A stretch of DNA of 64,000 nt from Micromonospora sp. CCTCC AA 2012012 (GCF_040499845.1 NZ_CP159342.1:2356001-2420000), one strand, 5' to 3'; positions 41,791 through 51,289 are shown, counted from the first letter of the stretch. Made by a program: numbers and translations. The notes: generated by a model not told the origin, from the letters alone.

Positions 41791-43638
41791 ATGGACCGCA
41801 CTGTCACCGCCGCCAGACCCGTCCGCGACCGGATCGCCCGCCGAGCGGCCGTCCTGTCTCTGTTAACGCTGGACAGCGCCGCGTGGTGCGGCGGATTTCT
41901 CACCGCGGCGTGGACCCGCTACGAATTCGACCTCACCGCCGCCCAGGTCGGGCGCGTTCTGGTCGGCGCGCTGGCCTGCGCGGCCCTTCACACCGCCGTC
42001 TTCGTGCTGCGCTCCCGGGTGCACGGGCGACACGCCGTCGGCAGCGCCGGAGAACTTCGCGAGGTGGCCGGCAGCGCCGCGGTGGTCACCCTCGCCGCCC
42101 TGGTCGTTCTCCTGCCGATGCCGCAGCGACCGGTGCCGGCCAGCACGCCGGTGGTCGGCACCGCGGTCGCCCTGGTCCTGATGGCCACCGCCCGGGCCAC
42201 CTGGCGGTGGCGGCGGGAGCGGCACCGCCGACCGGTTCCGACCGCCGAGCGGACCCTCGTGTACGGCGTGGACGCCGCCAGCGAACGGCTCGTCCGGGCG
42301 CTGCTCGGGGACCCGACCAGCCGCTACCTTCCGGTGGGACTGCTCGACGACAACCCCGACAACCGCCGGCTGCGCGTCGAGGGGGTCCGCGTGCTGGGCG
42401 GCCGGGACCGGATCGACGAGGCGCTGCGGCGCACCCAGGCCCGTACGGTCATCTTCTCGATGAGCGGCTCGGACGCCGAGCTGATGCGCGACGTGCGGGG
42501 CCGCACGCTCCAGGCCGGCGCCACCTTCAAGGTCCTCCCGCCGGTACGCGAGCTGCTGGACCGCCCGGTCACCGTGACCGACGTCCGGGACGTGCAGATC
42601 ACCGACCTGCTCGGCCGGGCGCAGCGGGTGGCCGAGCTGGCCATGGAGCGCAACAAGCTCGCCGGCCGCCGGGTCCTGGTCACCGGGGCGGGCGGTTCGA
42701 TCGGCTCGGAGCTGTGCCGGCAGATCGCCCGCTGCGAGCCGGGCGAGCTGATGATGCTGGACCGGGACGAGTCGGCGCTGCACTCCCTGCAGATGTCACT
42801 GCACGGTCGGGCGCTGCTGGACGGACCGGACCTGATCCTGGCCGACATCCGCGACGCCGAGGCGATCGCCCGGATCGTCGCCGACCGGCAGCCGGACATC
42901 GTCTTCCACGCCGCCGCGCTCAAGCACCTGACCATGCTCCAACGGCACCCCGGCGAGGCGATCAAGACCAACATCTGGGGCACCCTGAACGTCCTGGAGG
43001 CGTGCGGGGACGTGACGGAGTTCGTCAACATCTCCACCGACAAGGCCGCCAACCCGATCAGTGTGCTCGGCTACTCGAAGCGGATCACCGAACGGCTGAC
43101 CGCCCACCACGCCGCGCAGCACGGCGGGGCGTACCTCAGCGTCCGCTTCGGCAACGTGCTCAGCAGCCGTGGCTCGGTGCTGACCGCGTTCCAGGCGCAG
43201 CTCGAGGCCGGCGTGCCGATCACGGTCACCCACCCCGACGTCACCCGGTACTTCATGACCGTCCAGGAGGCGGTGCACCTGGTGCTCCAGGCGGCGACGA
43301 TCGGCCGCGGCGGCGAGGCCCTGGTGCTCGACATGGGCGAGCCGGTCCGGATCGCGGACGTCGCCCGCCGGCTCGCCGCCGACGCCGCCACCCCGGCCGA
43401 GATCGTCTTCACCGGCCTGCGCCCCGGCGAGAAGCTGCACGAACACCTCTTCGGCGCCGACGAGACCGACAGCCGGCCGCTGCACCCGCTCATCTCGCAC
43501 GTCCGGGTGCCCGAACTCGACCCGCGTGAGGTGCGGGGACTCGACCCGTACGCCGACCCGGACGAGCTGGTCAAGCGCATGGCGGCCCTCTGCACCAGCA
43601 CCACCGCCCCGCTCACCCCGGTGCCGGCGCCCCGCTGA
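41791..43638 (+). CDS. CapD/WbpM-like nucleotide-sugar 4,6-dehydratase/epimerase
   Basis: 615 aa from ATG 41791, preceded by CAGGGG. Four N-terminal hydrophobic helices, a CoA-binding-like Rossmann region (YGVDAASERLVRALLG), then the SDR domain with GAGGSIGSELCRQI for NAD and TDKAANPISVLGYSK holding the catalytic Tyr-x-Lys region. Members convert UDP-GlcNAc to 4-keto-6-deoxy sugars for glycan assembly at the membrane. Fits the neighbouring GT4, Wzz-kinase and phosphatase. Confidence 0.9.
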   Translation: MDRTVTAARPVRDRIARRAAVLSLLTLDSAAWCGGFLTAAWTRYEFDLTAAQVGRVLVGALACAALHTAVFVLRSRVHGRHAVGSAGELREVAGSAAVVTLAALVVLLPMPQRPVPASTPVVGTAVALVLMATARATWRWRRERHRRPVPTAERTLVYGVDAASERLVRALLGDPTSRYLPVGLLDDNPDNRRLRVEGVRVLGGRDRIDEALRRTQARTVIFSMSGSDAELMRDVRGRTLQAGATFKVLPPVRELLDRPVTVTDVRDVQITDLLGRAQRVAELAMERNKLAGRRVLVTGAGGSIGSELCRQIARCEPGELMMLDRDESALHSLQMSLHGRALLDGPDLILADIRDAEAIARIVADRQPDIVFHAAALKHLTMLQRHPGEAIKTNIWGTLNVLEACGDVTEFVNISTDKAANPISVLGYSKRITERLTAHHAAQHGGAYLSVRFGNVLSSRGSVLTAFQAQLEAGVPITVTHPDVTRYFMTVQEAVHLVLQAATIGRGGEALVLDMGEPVRIADVARRLAADAATPAEIVFTGLRPGEKLHEHLFGADETDSRPLHPLISHVRVPELDPREVRGLDPYADPDELVKRMAALCTSTTAPLTPVPAPR

Positions 43639-43643
43639 GCTGC

Positions 43644-43684
43644 GGCGGTGGGCCGGGCCGGGTCACCCGGCCCGGCCCACCGCC
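43644..43684 (+). terminator. Near-perfect 41-base hairpin terminator
   Basis: 20-bp arms (GGCGGTGGGCCGGGCCGGGT and its complement) around a single C, directly after the dehydratase stop. Confidence 0.85.
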
Positions 43685-43786
43685 ACCGGTGCCCGACGGC
43701 CGCGGGCCGGATAGGGTCGGAGACGGTGTGCCGGGAAGTCTGGTCGGCGGTTGGCTCCCCCCTGCCCCGACCCCGAGGTGAACCGC

Positions 43787-45115
43787 GTGACCCTTCCCAC
43801 CCCGAACCCCGACCAGCGGCACCGCACGGACCGGCTCTTCTCCCGCCGGTCCTGGCCCGAGGCGCGGTTCCTGGCCGACGTGCTGCGGACCGAGACGGTG
43901 GGCGGTGGACTGCTGCTGTTCGGCGCCGTCGTGGCCCTGCTCTGGGCCAACTCGCCGTGGCGGTCCTCGTACGCCGAACTGGGCCGCTGGGTGCCGTGGC
44001 CCGGCGGGTCCGCGCTGCACCTCGACCTCAGCCTGGCCGCGTGGGCCGCCGACGGCCTGCTGGCGATCTTCTTCTTCGTGGTCGGGCTGGAACTCAAACG
44101 CGAGTTCGTCGCCGGCGACCTGCGCGACCCGCGTCGCGCGGCGCTGCCGGTGGTGGCCGCGCTGGGCGGCATGCTGCTGCCCGCCCTCTGCTACGTCGCG
44201 GTCGTCATGGCGACCGGCGGGACGGGACTGCGCGGCTGGGCCATCCCCACCGCCACCGACATCGCCTTCGCCCTGGCGGTGCTGGCGGTCGTCGGCTCCC
44301 ACCTGCCGGCCGGAATGCGGGCCTTCCTGCTCACCCTGGCCGTGGTCGACGACCTCTTCGCGATCACCATCATCGCGGTCTTCTACACCGCGGAGTTCCA
44401 CCCGCTGCCGCTGCTCGGCGCCCTCGTGCCGATCGGGCTGTTCGCCCTGCTGGTGCAGCGGCGGCTCCTCTGGTCGTGGGCGCTCATCCCGCTCGGCGTC
44501 GCCGCGTGGGCGCTGGTGCACGCGTCCGGCGTGCACGCCACGGTGGCCGGGGTGCTGCTCGGCTTCACCGTGCCGGTGCTGCCGTCCCGGGGCGGCGGGC
44601 CGGGCCTGGCGGAGCGGCTGGAGCACCGGTGGCGGCCCCTGTCGGCCGGCTTCGCGGTGCCCGTCTTCGCGTTCTTCGCCGCCGGTGTGTCGCTGGTCGG
44701 CACCGACCTGGCCGAGGTGCTCACCGACCCGCTGGTGCTCGCCGTGGTGGCCGGGCTGGTGCTCGGCAAGACCATCGGGGTCTTCGGGTCGACCTTCCTG
44801 CTGGCCCGGTTCACCCGCGCCGAACTGGACGAGGAGATCGGCTGGGCCGACCTGTTCGGGGTGGCGCTGCTGGCCGGCATCGGCTTCACCGTGTCGCTGC
44901 TGATCGGCGAGCTGGCCTTCGGCGCCGGCAGTACGGCCGACGAGCGGGTCAAGGCGGCGGTGCTGCTCGGCTCGGTGACCGCCGCCGTCCTCGCCTCGGT
45001 GGTGCTGCGCCGGCGCAACGCGGTCTACCGGCGGATCGCCGAACGGGAGAGCCGCGACGCCGACGGGGACGGCGTGCCCGACGTCTACCAGGAGCGTCCC
45101 GCGCCCGAGGCCTGA
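43787..45115 (+). CDS. nhaA: Na+/H+ antiporter NhaA
   Basis: 442 aa from GTG 43787 (GAGGTGAA upstream); an upstream frame to 43751 lacks such a site. About eleven to twelve hydrophobic helices. The ion-site landmarks are clear: [17 protein letters not shown] and [13 protein letters not shown] with the paired Asp of NhaA, and [13 protein letters not shown] near the end. It exchanges Na+ or Li+ for H+ across the membrane. A hydrophilic tail ([12 protein letters not shown]) extends past the core. Confidence 0.95.
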   Translation: MTLPTPNPDQRHRTDRLFSRRSWPEARFLADVLRTETVGGGLLLFGAVVALLWANSPWRSSYAELGRWVPWPGGSALHLDLSLAAWAADGLLAIFFFVVGLELKREFVAGDLRDPRRAALPVVAALGGMLLPALCYVAVVMATGGTGLRGWAIPTATDIAFALAVLAVVGSHLPAGMRAFLLTLAVVDDLFAITIIAVFYTAEFHPLPLLGALVPIGLFALLVQRRLLWSWALIPLGVAAWALVHASGVHATVAGVLLGFTVPVLPSRGGGPGLAERLEHRWRPLSAGFAVPVFAFFAAGVSLVGTDLAEVLTDPLVLAVVAGLVLGKTIGVFGSTFLLARFTRAELDEEIGWADLFGVALLAGIGFTVSLLIGELAFGAGSTADERVKAAVLLGSVTAAVLASVVLRRRNAVYRRIAERESRDADGDGVPDVYQERPAPEA

Positions 45116-45126
45116 TCCGGACGGAC

Positions 45127-45154
45127 GGACCGTCCGGGCCGACCCGGACGGTCC
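45127..45154. terminator. Bidirectional terminator hairpin
   Basis: 12-bp arms GGACCGTCCGGG/CCCGGACGGTCC around CCGA, between convergent stops at 45115 and 45163. Confidence 0.85.
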
Positions 45155-45162
45155 CTCCCCGT

Positions 45163-45366
45163 TCACCGCCGACGGTCGGCCGCCCGCTCCTCGTCGGTCT
45201 CCTCGGTCTCCTCCAGCGCGTCGGCGAACGGCTCGGTCAGGTCGTCGCCCGGCACCGCGACCTCCTCGGCGAGATCCTGCTCGTCGGGGCGCCCGCCGGG
45301 CGGCGGCTCGGGCGCGGTGGCGCCACCGGCGAAGCCGTACTCGTTGGGCTCGTCGTGCCTGCTCAT
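45163..45366 (-). CDS. Small acidic protein of the DUF1622 unit
   Basis: 67 aa from ATG 45366, eight bases after GGAGG; an ATG at 45372 is too close to that site. Strongly acidic, Pro- and Glu-rich, no hydrophobic helix. Its start overlaps the stop of the upstream gene (ATGA), so it is translationally coupled. Function unknown; coding nature is supported by the ribosome site and the overlap. Confidence 0.65.
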   Translation of the reverse strand: MSRHDEPNEYGFAGGATAPEPPPGGRPDEQDLAEEVAVPGDDLTEPFADALEETEETDEERAADRRR

Positions 45367-45695
45367 GAGCATGTCCTCCGGTCGTGGTCAGGTTCGCCTC
45401 TCGTCGCCCACGCTAAGCGGTGATCGTCTCCCCCGCAGCGCGGCGGGGATCTTCGCACCGGGGCGGGCAACCCGGCGGCCAGCGTCGCCCAGAGGACCTG
45501 CCGCAGGGCGACCACGGCCGCCGCCGCGCCCAGCGCCGACCAGCTGCGGGCCAGGGAGAGATGCAGCAGGCCGGCGGCGACCAGCAGGTCCAGCAGCACC
45601 CGCAGCGCGACCCGCCAGGCACCGGTGGTGGCCAGCGTGCTGAGGCCGGCGAGGAAGGCCAGCGCGGTGGTCAGGTCCACCAGCGCGGTGGTCAC
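45363..45695 (-). CDS. Small hydrophobic membrane protein, unknown
   Basis: 110 aa, GTG 45695, overlapping the DUF1622 stop (GTGA) and the next start (ATGA). Three hydrophobic helices (about 5-20, 27-47 and 51-72) followed by a basic tail. Not recognised. Its position between two coupled genes argues for a shared membrane function with DUF1622. Confidence 0.65.
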   Translation of the reverse strand: MTTALVDLTTALAFLAGLSTLATTGAWRVALRVLLDLLVAAGLLHLSLARSWSALGAAAAVVALRQVLWATLAAGLPAPVRRSPPRCGGDDHRLAWATRGEPDHDRRTCS

Positions 45696-46075
45696 CGCGG
45701 TGGCCGGTCGGTGGTCTCGACCCGACGTTCCCCCTGGACCTGCTGCTGCTCCTGGACGATCTCCCGGCGGAGGAAGAAGTTGAGCGCGGTCCGGATGGTG
45801 GCGATCGCGGCGAGCTGACCGATCTGGGCGAAGGTCGGCGACACCGCGGTACGCAGGATGTCCGCGGCGAGCTGGAACTCCAGACCGAGGGTGAGGAACC
45901 GGCCGAGGGAGAGCCGGATCGGCGTGAACAGGGCGGCGCTGCGCTGCCGCAGTCCGACGACCACGAAGCGCAGCGCCGCCCAGACCGCGCCGACGAAGAT
46001 GACCAGCGCGCCGGCGACCTCCACCACGGCGACCAGGATCTGGTCGCCGTGGCGAAGCACCTCCGACCACCGCAC
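45692..46075 (-). CDS. DUF1622 membrane protein
   Basis: 127 aa, GTG 46075. One N-terminal helix (about 13-37), then the family segment RLSLGRFLTLGLEFQLAADI and the ATIRTALNFFLRREI motif near the end. DUF1622 proteins are small membrane proteins of unknown function. First of three overlapping genes ending at 45163. It lies 45 bases downstream of the TMEM165-like gene stop on the same strand, so it may also be reached by riboswitch-controlled transcripts (inference). Confidence 0.85.
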   Translation of the reverse strand: MRWSEVLRHGDQILVAVVEVAGALVIFVGAVWAALRFVVVGLRQRSAALFTPIRLSLGRFLTLGLEFQLAADILRTAVSPTFAQIGQLAAIATIRTALNFFLRREIVQEQQQVQGERRVETTDRPPR

Positions 46076-46120
46076 CCCGGGGCGTTACCCGTCCTCGGCG
46101 GCGGTAGTCGGCGGGCCGGC

Positions 46121-46708
46121 TCAGCGCAGCTGACCGACCGCCTCGAAGATCAGCCAGAGGCCGCAGATGGCGAAGAGCACGGCGGCGCCGTAGCGGATCG
46201 TCTTCTCCGGCAGGTGCCGGCCGAGCAGCCGGCCGACCAGGATCGCCAGCGCGTCGGCGGCGACCATGCCGAGCGTCGAGCCGAGCCAGGTGCCGAACCA
46301 GCCGTACTTGGTGGCCAGGGTGATGGTGGCGAGCATCGTCTTGTCACCCAGCTCGGCGAGGAAGAACGCGACGCCGACCGCGACGATCGCCGACTTGCCG
46401 GTCTTCTCGGCCTTGCGCTTCTCCTCCTCGGTGAGCTTGTCCCCGCGCAGGGTCCAGGCGCCGAAGACGAGGAACGCCAGACCGGCGATCAGCGAGATCC
46501 AGCCGGTGGGCAGGGTGGCGCCGAGGCCGTAGCCGATGCCCACCGAGACCAGGTGCACGATCGCGGTGGCCACGGTGATGCCGATCAGCACCGGCACGGG
46601 CTTGAAGCGCGTGGCGAACGTCAGCGCCATGAGCTGGGACTTGTCGCCCAGCTCGGCGACGAAGATGACGCCGAAGCTGATCACCAGCGCGACGAGGAAA
46701 CCGTCCAT
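46121..46708 (-). CDS. TMEM165/GDT1-family manganese exporter (UPF0016)
   Basis: 195 aa from ATG 46708. Six hydrophobic helices in two inverted halves, each with the cation motif: AELGDKSQLMAL near residue 19 and AELGDKTMLATI near residue 119. A charged loop (KLTEEEKRKAEK) joins the halves. GDT1/TMEM165 and bacterial MneA move Mn2+ (or Ca2+) out in exchange for protons. A yybP-ykoY Mn2+ riboswitch directly upstream supports manganese as substrate. Confidence 0.92.
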   Translation of the reverse strand: MDGFLVALVISFGVIFVAELGDKSQLMALTFATRFKPVPVLIGITVATAIVHLVSVGIGYGLGATLPTGWISLIAGLAFLVFGAWTLRGDKLTEEEKRKAEKTGKSAIVAVGVAFFLAELGDKTMLATITLATKYGWFGTWLGSTLGMVAADALAILVGRLLGRHLPEKTIRYGAAVLFAICGLWLIFEAVGQLR

Positions 46709-46711
46709 GAG

Positions 46712-46738
46712 AACCTTCCCGATCAAGCCGGGAGGAGG
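46712..46738 (-). promoter_or_regulatory. Possible ribosome-site sequestering hairpin
   Basis: On the minus strand CCTCCCG can pair with CGGGAAGG, the latter being the ribosome site of the Mn exporter, across a seven-base loop. This fits translational control by the riboswitch upstream. Confidence 0.5.
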
Positions 46739-46769
46739 TACGGGGGCGCCCTCGACCCGGCTGCGACAG

Positions 46770-46871
46770 CCTGAGTCGAAGGTCTCGCCCGCCCCGGGGA
46801 CCGGGGCCGCGTGGCCGGGTGCGGAACGCACCAGTATGTCGACCACGACATTGGGGGCTACTCCCCTTCGC
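46770..46871 (-). promoter_or_regulatory. yybP-ykoY manganese riboswitch
   Basis: On the minus strand the aptamer has the two conserved loop sequences of this class: GGGGAGTAGC near its 5' end (46866-46857) and GGCGAGACCTT near its 3' end, separated by two helical arms (GTCGTGGTCGAC and the GGTGCG/CGCACC arm). These loops form the Mn2+ pocket. It lies in the 5' leader of the GDT1-type exporter gene. A hairpin (GACTCAGGCTG/CAGCCGGGTC) follows at once. Confidence 0.88.
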
Positions 46872-46949
46872 GCCACCCAGCCTAGTCGACCGCCGGGTGC
46901 GGGGCCGCCGCGGGTGCACAGGCTCACCCGCGGCGGGCCCCCGGGTGGC

Positions 46950-47915
46950 TCAGTCGGCCCGGGCCAGCGTCACGCCGAAGAGACCGTCGGGATCCGTCCA
47001 GAACTCCTCGGTGGTGAACCCGGCGGCGGCCAACTCGGCGGCGATCCCCGCCGGCCGGAACTTCGCCGAGATCTCCGTCCGCAGCTCCTCCCCGGCGGCG
47101 AAGTCGACGGTCAGGTCCAGCACGCGTACCCGCATCGGCCGCTCGGCGCGCAGCCGCATCTCGATCCACTCGTGCGCCGGGTCCCAGAGCGCCACGTGGC
47201 GGAAGGACTCCGGGTCGAAGTCCGCGTCCAGCTCGCGGTTGATCACCCGCAGCACGTTCCGGTTGAACTCGGCGGTCACCCCGGCCGCGTCGTCGTACGC
47301 CGGGACCGTCACCGCCGGGTCCTTGACCAGGTCGGTGCCGATCAGCAGCCAGTCCCCCGCCTCCAGGGCCGCGCGCATGGCGGTGAGGAAGTCGGCCCGC
47401 TCGGCCGGCGGCAGGTTGCCGATCGTGCCGCCGAGGAACACCACCAGCCGCCGACCGCCGGTCGGCAGCCGGTCGAGCTGCCGGGTGAAGTCGCCGACGA
47501 TGCCGCGGACCCGCAGACCGGGATAGTCGCCTGCGATCTGCTCGGTGGACTGGCGCAGCGCGCTGACCGACACGTCCAACGGTACGAAGGTGCCCAGCCC
47601 GCCGCGCCGGGTGAAGGCGTCCAGCAGCAGCCGGGTCTTCTCCGACGAGCCGGACCCCAGCTCGATCAGCGTCTTCGCCCCGGTCAGCTCGGCGATCCGG
47701 TCGGCCCGGTCGGCCAGCACCGCCCGCTCGGCGCGGGTCGGGTAGTACTCCGGCAGCCGGGTGATCTCCTCGAACAGCTCGCTGCCCCGGGCGTCGTAGA
47801 ACCACTTCGGTGGCAGCCACTTCGGCTCGGCGGTCAGCCCGACCCGTACGTCCTCCCGCAGGCCGCGGTCGAGGTCCTGCTCCTCCAGGTAGATCTCCAG
47901 AGGCTCCGCGCTCAT
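46950..47915 (-). CDS. egtD: EgtD, L-histidine N-alpha-methyltransferase
   Basis: 321 aa from ATG 47915 (AGAAGGGA upstream), exactly the size of mycobacterial EgtD. LPEYYPTR holds the substrate-binding tyrosine (Tyr56). The SAM motif is [12 protein letters not shown] (about 83-94) and GGTIGNLP follows. It trimethylates histidine to hercynine, the first committed step to ergothioneine. Last gene of egtABCD; 46-base gap after egtC. Confidence 0.96.
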   Translation of the reverse strand: MSAEPLEIYLEEQDLDRGLREDVRVGLTAEPKWLPPKWFYDARGSELFEEITRLPEYYPTRAERAVLADRADRIAELTGAKTLIELGSGSSEKTRLLLDAFTRRGGLGTFVPLDVSVSALRQSTEQIAGDYPGLRVRGIVGDFTRQLDRLPTGGRRLVVFLGGTIGNLPPAERADFLTAMRAALEAGDWLLIGTDLVKDPAVTVPAYDDAAGVTAEFNRNVLRVINRELDADFDPESFRHVALWDPAHEWIEMRLRAERPMRVRVLDLTVDFAAGEELRTEISAKFRPAGIAAELAAAGFTTEEFWTDPDGLFGVTLARAD

Positions 47916-47961
47916 CAGGTGTCCCTTCTCTAGCCGACCATCCCTGTCCACCTGCCCGGTG

Positions 47962-48711
47962 TCACCCGGCCGGGAGGGCGCGGGTGCGCACCCCGGCGGC
48001 GGTGGCCACCACCAGCTGCCCGTCCGGCACCGCGTGCCAGCCGGGGTCGTCGTCGAGAGGTTCCGAGGCGAGGGTCACCGACTCCCCCGTGGTGCGTACC
48101 GACAGCGCGTGCCCGGCGACCGTCGCCACCACCTGCCGCCCGTCGGTCAGCAGCAGGTTCAGCCGGGAACCGGGTGCGGCCGCCGCCACCGCCGAGACGG
48201 TCGCCGCGAGGGCCTCGACCGGATCCTCGCCGGCCCGCAGCCGGTGCCGCACCAGCGCCCAGAGCAGCGCCGCGTCGGTCGGCGCGTCCAGCGTGAGCAG
48301 GTCCCGTACCGGCAGGTCGGCGGCGAGCGGCACCACCGCGTCGGGCCAGCCCCGGACCACCCCGTTGTGGCTGAACAGCCAGCGCCCCTCGGCGAACGGG
48401 GCGGCGGCGCTCTCCTGCACCGGCATCCCGACGGTGGCCGAGCGGACCGCCGCCAGCACCGCGCCCGCCACGGTCACCGCCGCCAGCTCCGGCAGGGTGG
48501 TGTCGCCCCACATCGGCTGCGCCCGCCGGTAGCGGACCGGGTCGGCGTCGGCGGCCGGATACCAGCCGACACCGAAGCCGTCCGCGTTGATCGTGCCGCC
48601 GCCGCGCATGTCGCGCGGGGCCCACGACTGCCGCAGCAGCGCGTGCGGCGGGTCGTAGAGCAGGGTCCGCAGCCCGACCGGCGGGCCGAGGTACGCCAGG
48701 TGCCGACACAT
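47962..48711 (-). CDS. egtC: EgtC, gamma-glutamyl-hercynylcysteine sulfoxide hydrolase
   Basis: 249 aa. Ntn-type class II amidotransferase: MCRHLAYLG with nucleophile Cys2 after Met removal, then [13 protein letters not shown] and SHNGVV. It removes the glutamyl group from the EgtB product. ATG 48711 overlaps the egtB stop (ATGA). Confidence 0.95.
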   Translation of the reverse strand: MCRHLAYLGPPVGLRTLLYDPPHALLRQSWAPRDMRGGGTINADGFGVGWYPAADADPVRYRRAQPMWGDTTLPELAAVTVAGAVLAAVRSATVGMPVQESAAAPFAEGRWLFSHNGVVRGWPDAVVPLAADLPVRDLLTLDAPTDAALLWALVRHRLRAGEDPVEALAATVSAVAAAAPGSRLNLLLTDGRQVVATVAGHALSVRTTGESVTLASEPLDDDPGWHAVPDGQLVVATAAGVRTRALPAG

Positions 48712-50057
48712 CAGGCGGCACGCCCCGCGTGGCGTTCGTCGGTGGTGGCGTCCCGGGCGCAGCGGAAGCCGCTGAAGATCTGCCGCCGGATCGGGTAGTC
48801 CCAGTTACGGAAGGTGCCCCGGCAGGCGGCGCGGTCGGTGCCGAACGAGCCGCCGCGCAGCACCCGGTAGTCGTCGCCGAAGAAGACCTCGGAGTATTCG
48901 CGGTAGGGGAAGGCGGCGAAGCCCGGGTGACCACGGAAGGTCGTCGACGTCCACTCCCAGACGTCGCCGATCAGCTGGTGCACGCCGAGCGGCGAGGCCC
49001 CCGCCGGATACGCCCCGACCGGCGCCGGCCACAGGTGCCGCTGCCCCAGGTTGGCGTGCTCCGGGGTCGGGTCCTCGTCCCCCCACGGCCAGCGGCGGGA
49101 CCGGCCGGTCGCCGGGTCCCAGCGGGCCGCCTTCTCCCACTCCGCCTCGGTGGGCAGCCGCCTGCCGGCCCACGCCGCGTACGCCGCCGCCTCGTGGAAG
49201 CAGACGTGCACCACCGGCTCGTCGTCACGGACCGGGGACCACCGGCCGAACCGCTGGTACGCCCAGCCGTCGCCGTCCCGACGCCAGTGCATCGGCGCGG
49301 TCAGGCCGGCGTCGAGGCGGTGCCGCCACCCCGCCTCGCTCCACCAGCGCGGCTCGTCGTAACCGCCCTCGGCGATGAACCGCCGGTACGCCCCGTTGGT
49401 CACGGGTGCGGCGTCGATGACGTACGCGGGCAGGTCGACGGTGTGCGCGGGACGCTCGTTGTCCAGCGCCCACGGGTCGGTGGAGGTGCCCATGGTGAAC
49501 GGGCCCGCCGGCACCAGCACCTCGTCGGCGACCCGGGCACGCGGCTCCGGCGGTGGCGGCGCGTGCAGGACGGGCGCGCCGGAGCGCAGCTGGTGGGTGG
49601 CGAGCATGGTCTCGTCGTGCTGCTGCTCGTGCTGCACGATCATGCCGAAGGCGAACCCGTCGGCGACCAGGTCACGGTCGGTGAAGCGGATGCCGTCCAG
49701 CAGGTCGTACACCTTGTCCCGGACGCAGGCGACGTAGGCGCGTGCCTCGGCGGGCGGCAGCAGCGGCAGCGACGGGCGGTCCTTGCGGGGCTGCTTGAAC
49801 GCGTCGTACAGGTCGTCGATGTCGCGGCGGACCGGGTCGCGCCCACCCACGTCCCGGACCAGCCACAGCTCCTCCTGGTTGCCGACGTGGGCGAGGTCCC
49901 AGACCAGCGGGGACATCAGCGGCGAGTGCTGCCGCACCAGGTCGGCGTCGTCGACGGCCTCGGTGAGCAGGGCCGTGCGGTCCCGGGTCCGGGTCAGCTC
50001 CGCCGCGATGCGGTCGCGCAGCTGCGCCTCCGTGCCGGGCTCCTCGATGGTGGTCAC
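48711..50057 (-). CDS. egtB: EgtB, ergothioneine sulfoxide synthase
   Basis: 448 aa, GTG 50057. N-terminal DinB-like domain with iron ligands His57 (WDLAHVGNQEE) and His143/His147 (HEQQHDET), then the formylglycine-generating-enzyme-like domain (VPAGPFTMGT to FRCARD). It uses non-heme Fe and O2 to join gamma-glutamylcysteine to hercynine. Overlaps egtA and egtC by 4 bases each. Confidence 0.96.
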   Translation of the reverse strand: MTTIEEPGTEAQLRDRIAAELTRTRDRTALLTEAVDDADLVRQHSPLMSPLVWDLAHVGNQEELWLVRDVGGRDPVRRDIDDLYDAFKQPRKDRPSLPLLPPAEARAYVACVRDKVYDLLDGIRFTDRDLVADGFAFGMIVQHEQQHDETMLATHQLRSGAPVLHAPPPPEPRARVADEVLVPAGPFTMGTSTDPWALDNERPAHTVDLPAYVIDAAPVTNGAYRRFIAEGGYDEPRWWSEAGWRHRLDAGLTAPMHWRRDGDGWAYQRFGRWSPVRDDEPVVHVCFHEAAAYAAWAGRRLPTEAEWEKAARWDPATGRSRRWPWGDEDPTPEHANLGQRHLWPAPVGAYPAGASPLGVHQLIGDVWEWTSTTFRGHPGFAAFPYREYSEVFFGDDYRVLRGGSFGTDRAACRGTFRNWDYPIRRQIFSGFRCARDATTDERHAGRAA

Positions 50058-51289
50058 CGTTGTCCCCTTCCCGCGGCGGCCCGGGACCGCCGGATTCCTC
50101 GGCTCGTCTCGTCGTGGATGCCGGGCGGCAGCTCCAGCCGCGGCAGGGCCCCCAGGGCCAGGTCGAGCAGGTCGGACGCCGCCGCGGCGAGCGGCCGGTC
50201 ACCGAGGCCGTACCGGGCGGCCGTGTGCCAGCGGTCGGCCACCGGTGCGGCGACGGTCAGCGCGTCCCGGGTGACGCCCGGGTCGGCGAGCAGCGCGGAG
50301 AGCACCGCCAGCGGCACCGTCCACTCCCCGTCGGGCTGGGTGTCCAGGTAACGGAGTTCCAGGTAGCCCCGGGGCCGCACCGGCGGGAAGAGCGTGCTGA
50401 CGTGGTATTCCAGGTCGTCGGTGGTGGGTGGTCGGGGCAGCGCGCCGGCGATCCAGTCGGCGAAGGTGATCCCCGGCGGCGGTGTCCAGTCGGCACCGTC
50501 ACCGCGCAGGCAGAGCAGGGGCGCGGCCAGGACGTACGCCGTCCAGGCGGCGACCGGGTCCGCGTCGGGCCGGGTCGGCGACCAGACCGGCCGGGTGCGG
50601 GCGGGGTCGATGGCCAGCCAGGCCGCCATCCGCGCCGACGCCCATCCGGTACGGCGGCCGGCGTGCCGGTCGGCGGTGGCGAACGCTGCGAGCAGCGGCG
50701 GCCCCACCGCGTGCACCGCGGCCCAGCGCTCGGCGAGCCGGTCGGGCTCACCGGCGTCCAGGCAGACCTGGAGGCCGGCGGTGCTGTACATCATGGTCCG
50801 GCCGGCCGGTCCGCGTCGGTCGAAGACGCAGCGCATGGCCTGGTAACGCGGGGTCTGGACGACCGGGGCCGGAGGCCGCCACGGGTCGATGCCGGTGCGG
50901 CCGAGGATCAGGCCGGCTGCCGCCAGGACGGCGCTCAGCTCGGCGATGTCGGCCTGCGTGGCCTGGATCAGCGCGCCGACCGAGGTGCGTGGCGCGGTGG
51001 AGATCTCCACCTGTCCGCCCGGCTCGACGGTGACGCTGCCGCCGTGCCGCAGCCGCCGGGCGGGGCTCGTGCTGTCGATGGTGCGGGGGCTGTACGGCCC
51101 CAGCGCGGCCCGCAGCCGCTCCCGGTCGACCGGGCGGGCGGGGTCCGTCGCGTCGTGTACGGTCCATTCCAGCTCGACGCCGGTGTGCGTCGGTGGGCCG
51201 GTCTTGAAGCAGATCCGCGCGATGTGCCCCGCCGCGGCGGCCTCCTCACGCAGGACGGCAGCCCGGTCCAGCTCCGGCGACATCACCAC
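50054..51289 (-). CDS. egtA: EgtA, glutamate-cysteine ligase
   Basis: 411 aa. Start GTG 51289 has AAGGGAG seven bases upstream; in-frame GTG 51286 and ATG 51283 also possible. GCS2-type features: GVELEWTV with acidic metal ligands, GGQVEIST, RTMMYSTAGLQVCLD and PRGYLELRYLD. Makes gamma-glutamylcysteine for EgtB. First gene of the ergothioneine operon; its promoter should lie in the 153-base gap upstream. Confidence 0.94.
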   Translation of the reverse strand: MVMSPELDRAAVLREEAAAAGHIARICFKTGPPTHTGVELEWTVHDATDPARPVDRERLRAALGPYSPRTIDSTSPARRLRHGGSVTVEPGGQVEISTAPRTSVGALIQATQADIAELSAVLAAAGLILGRTGIDPWRPPAPVVQTPRYQAMRCVFDRRGPAGRTMMYSTAGLQVCLDAGEPDRLAERWAAVHAVGPPLLAAFATADRHAGRRTGWASARMAAWLAIDPARTRPVWSPTRPDADPVAAWTAYVLAAPLLCLRGDGADWTPPPGITFADWIAGALPRPPTTDDLEYHVSTLFPPVRPRGYLELRYLDTQPDGEWTVPLAVLSALLADPGVTRDALTVAAPVADRWHTAARYGLGDRPLAAAASDLLDLALGALPRLELPPGIHDETSRGIRRSRAAAGRGQR

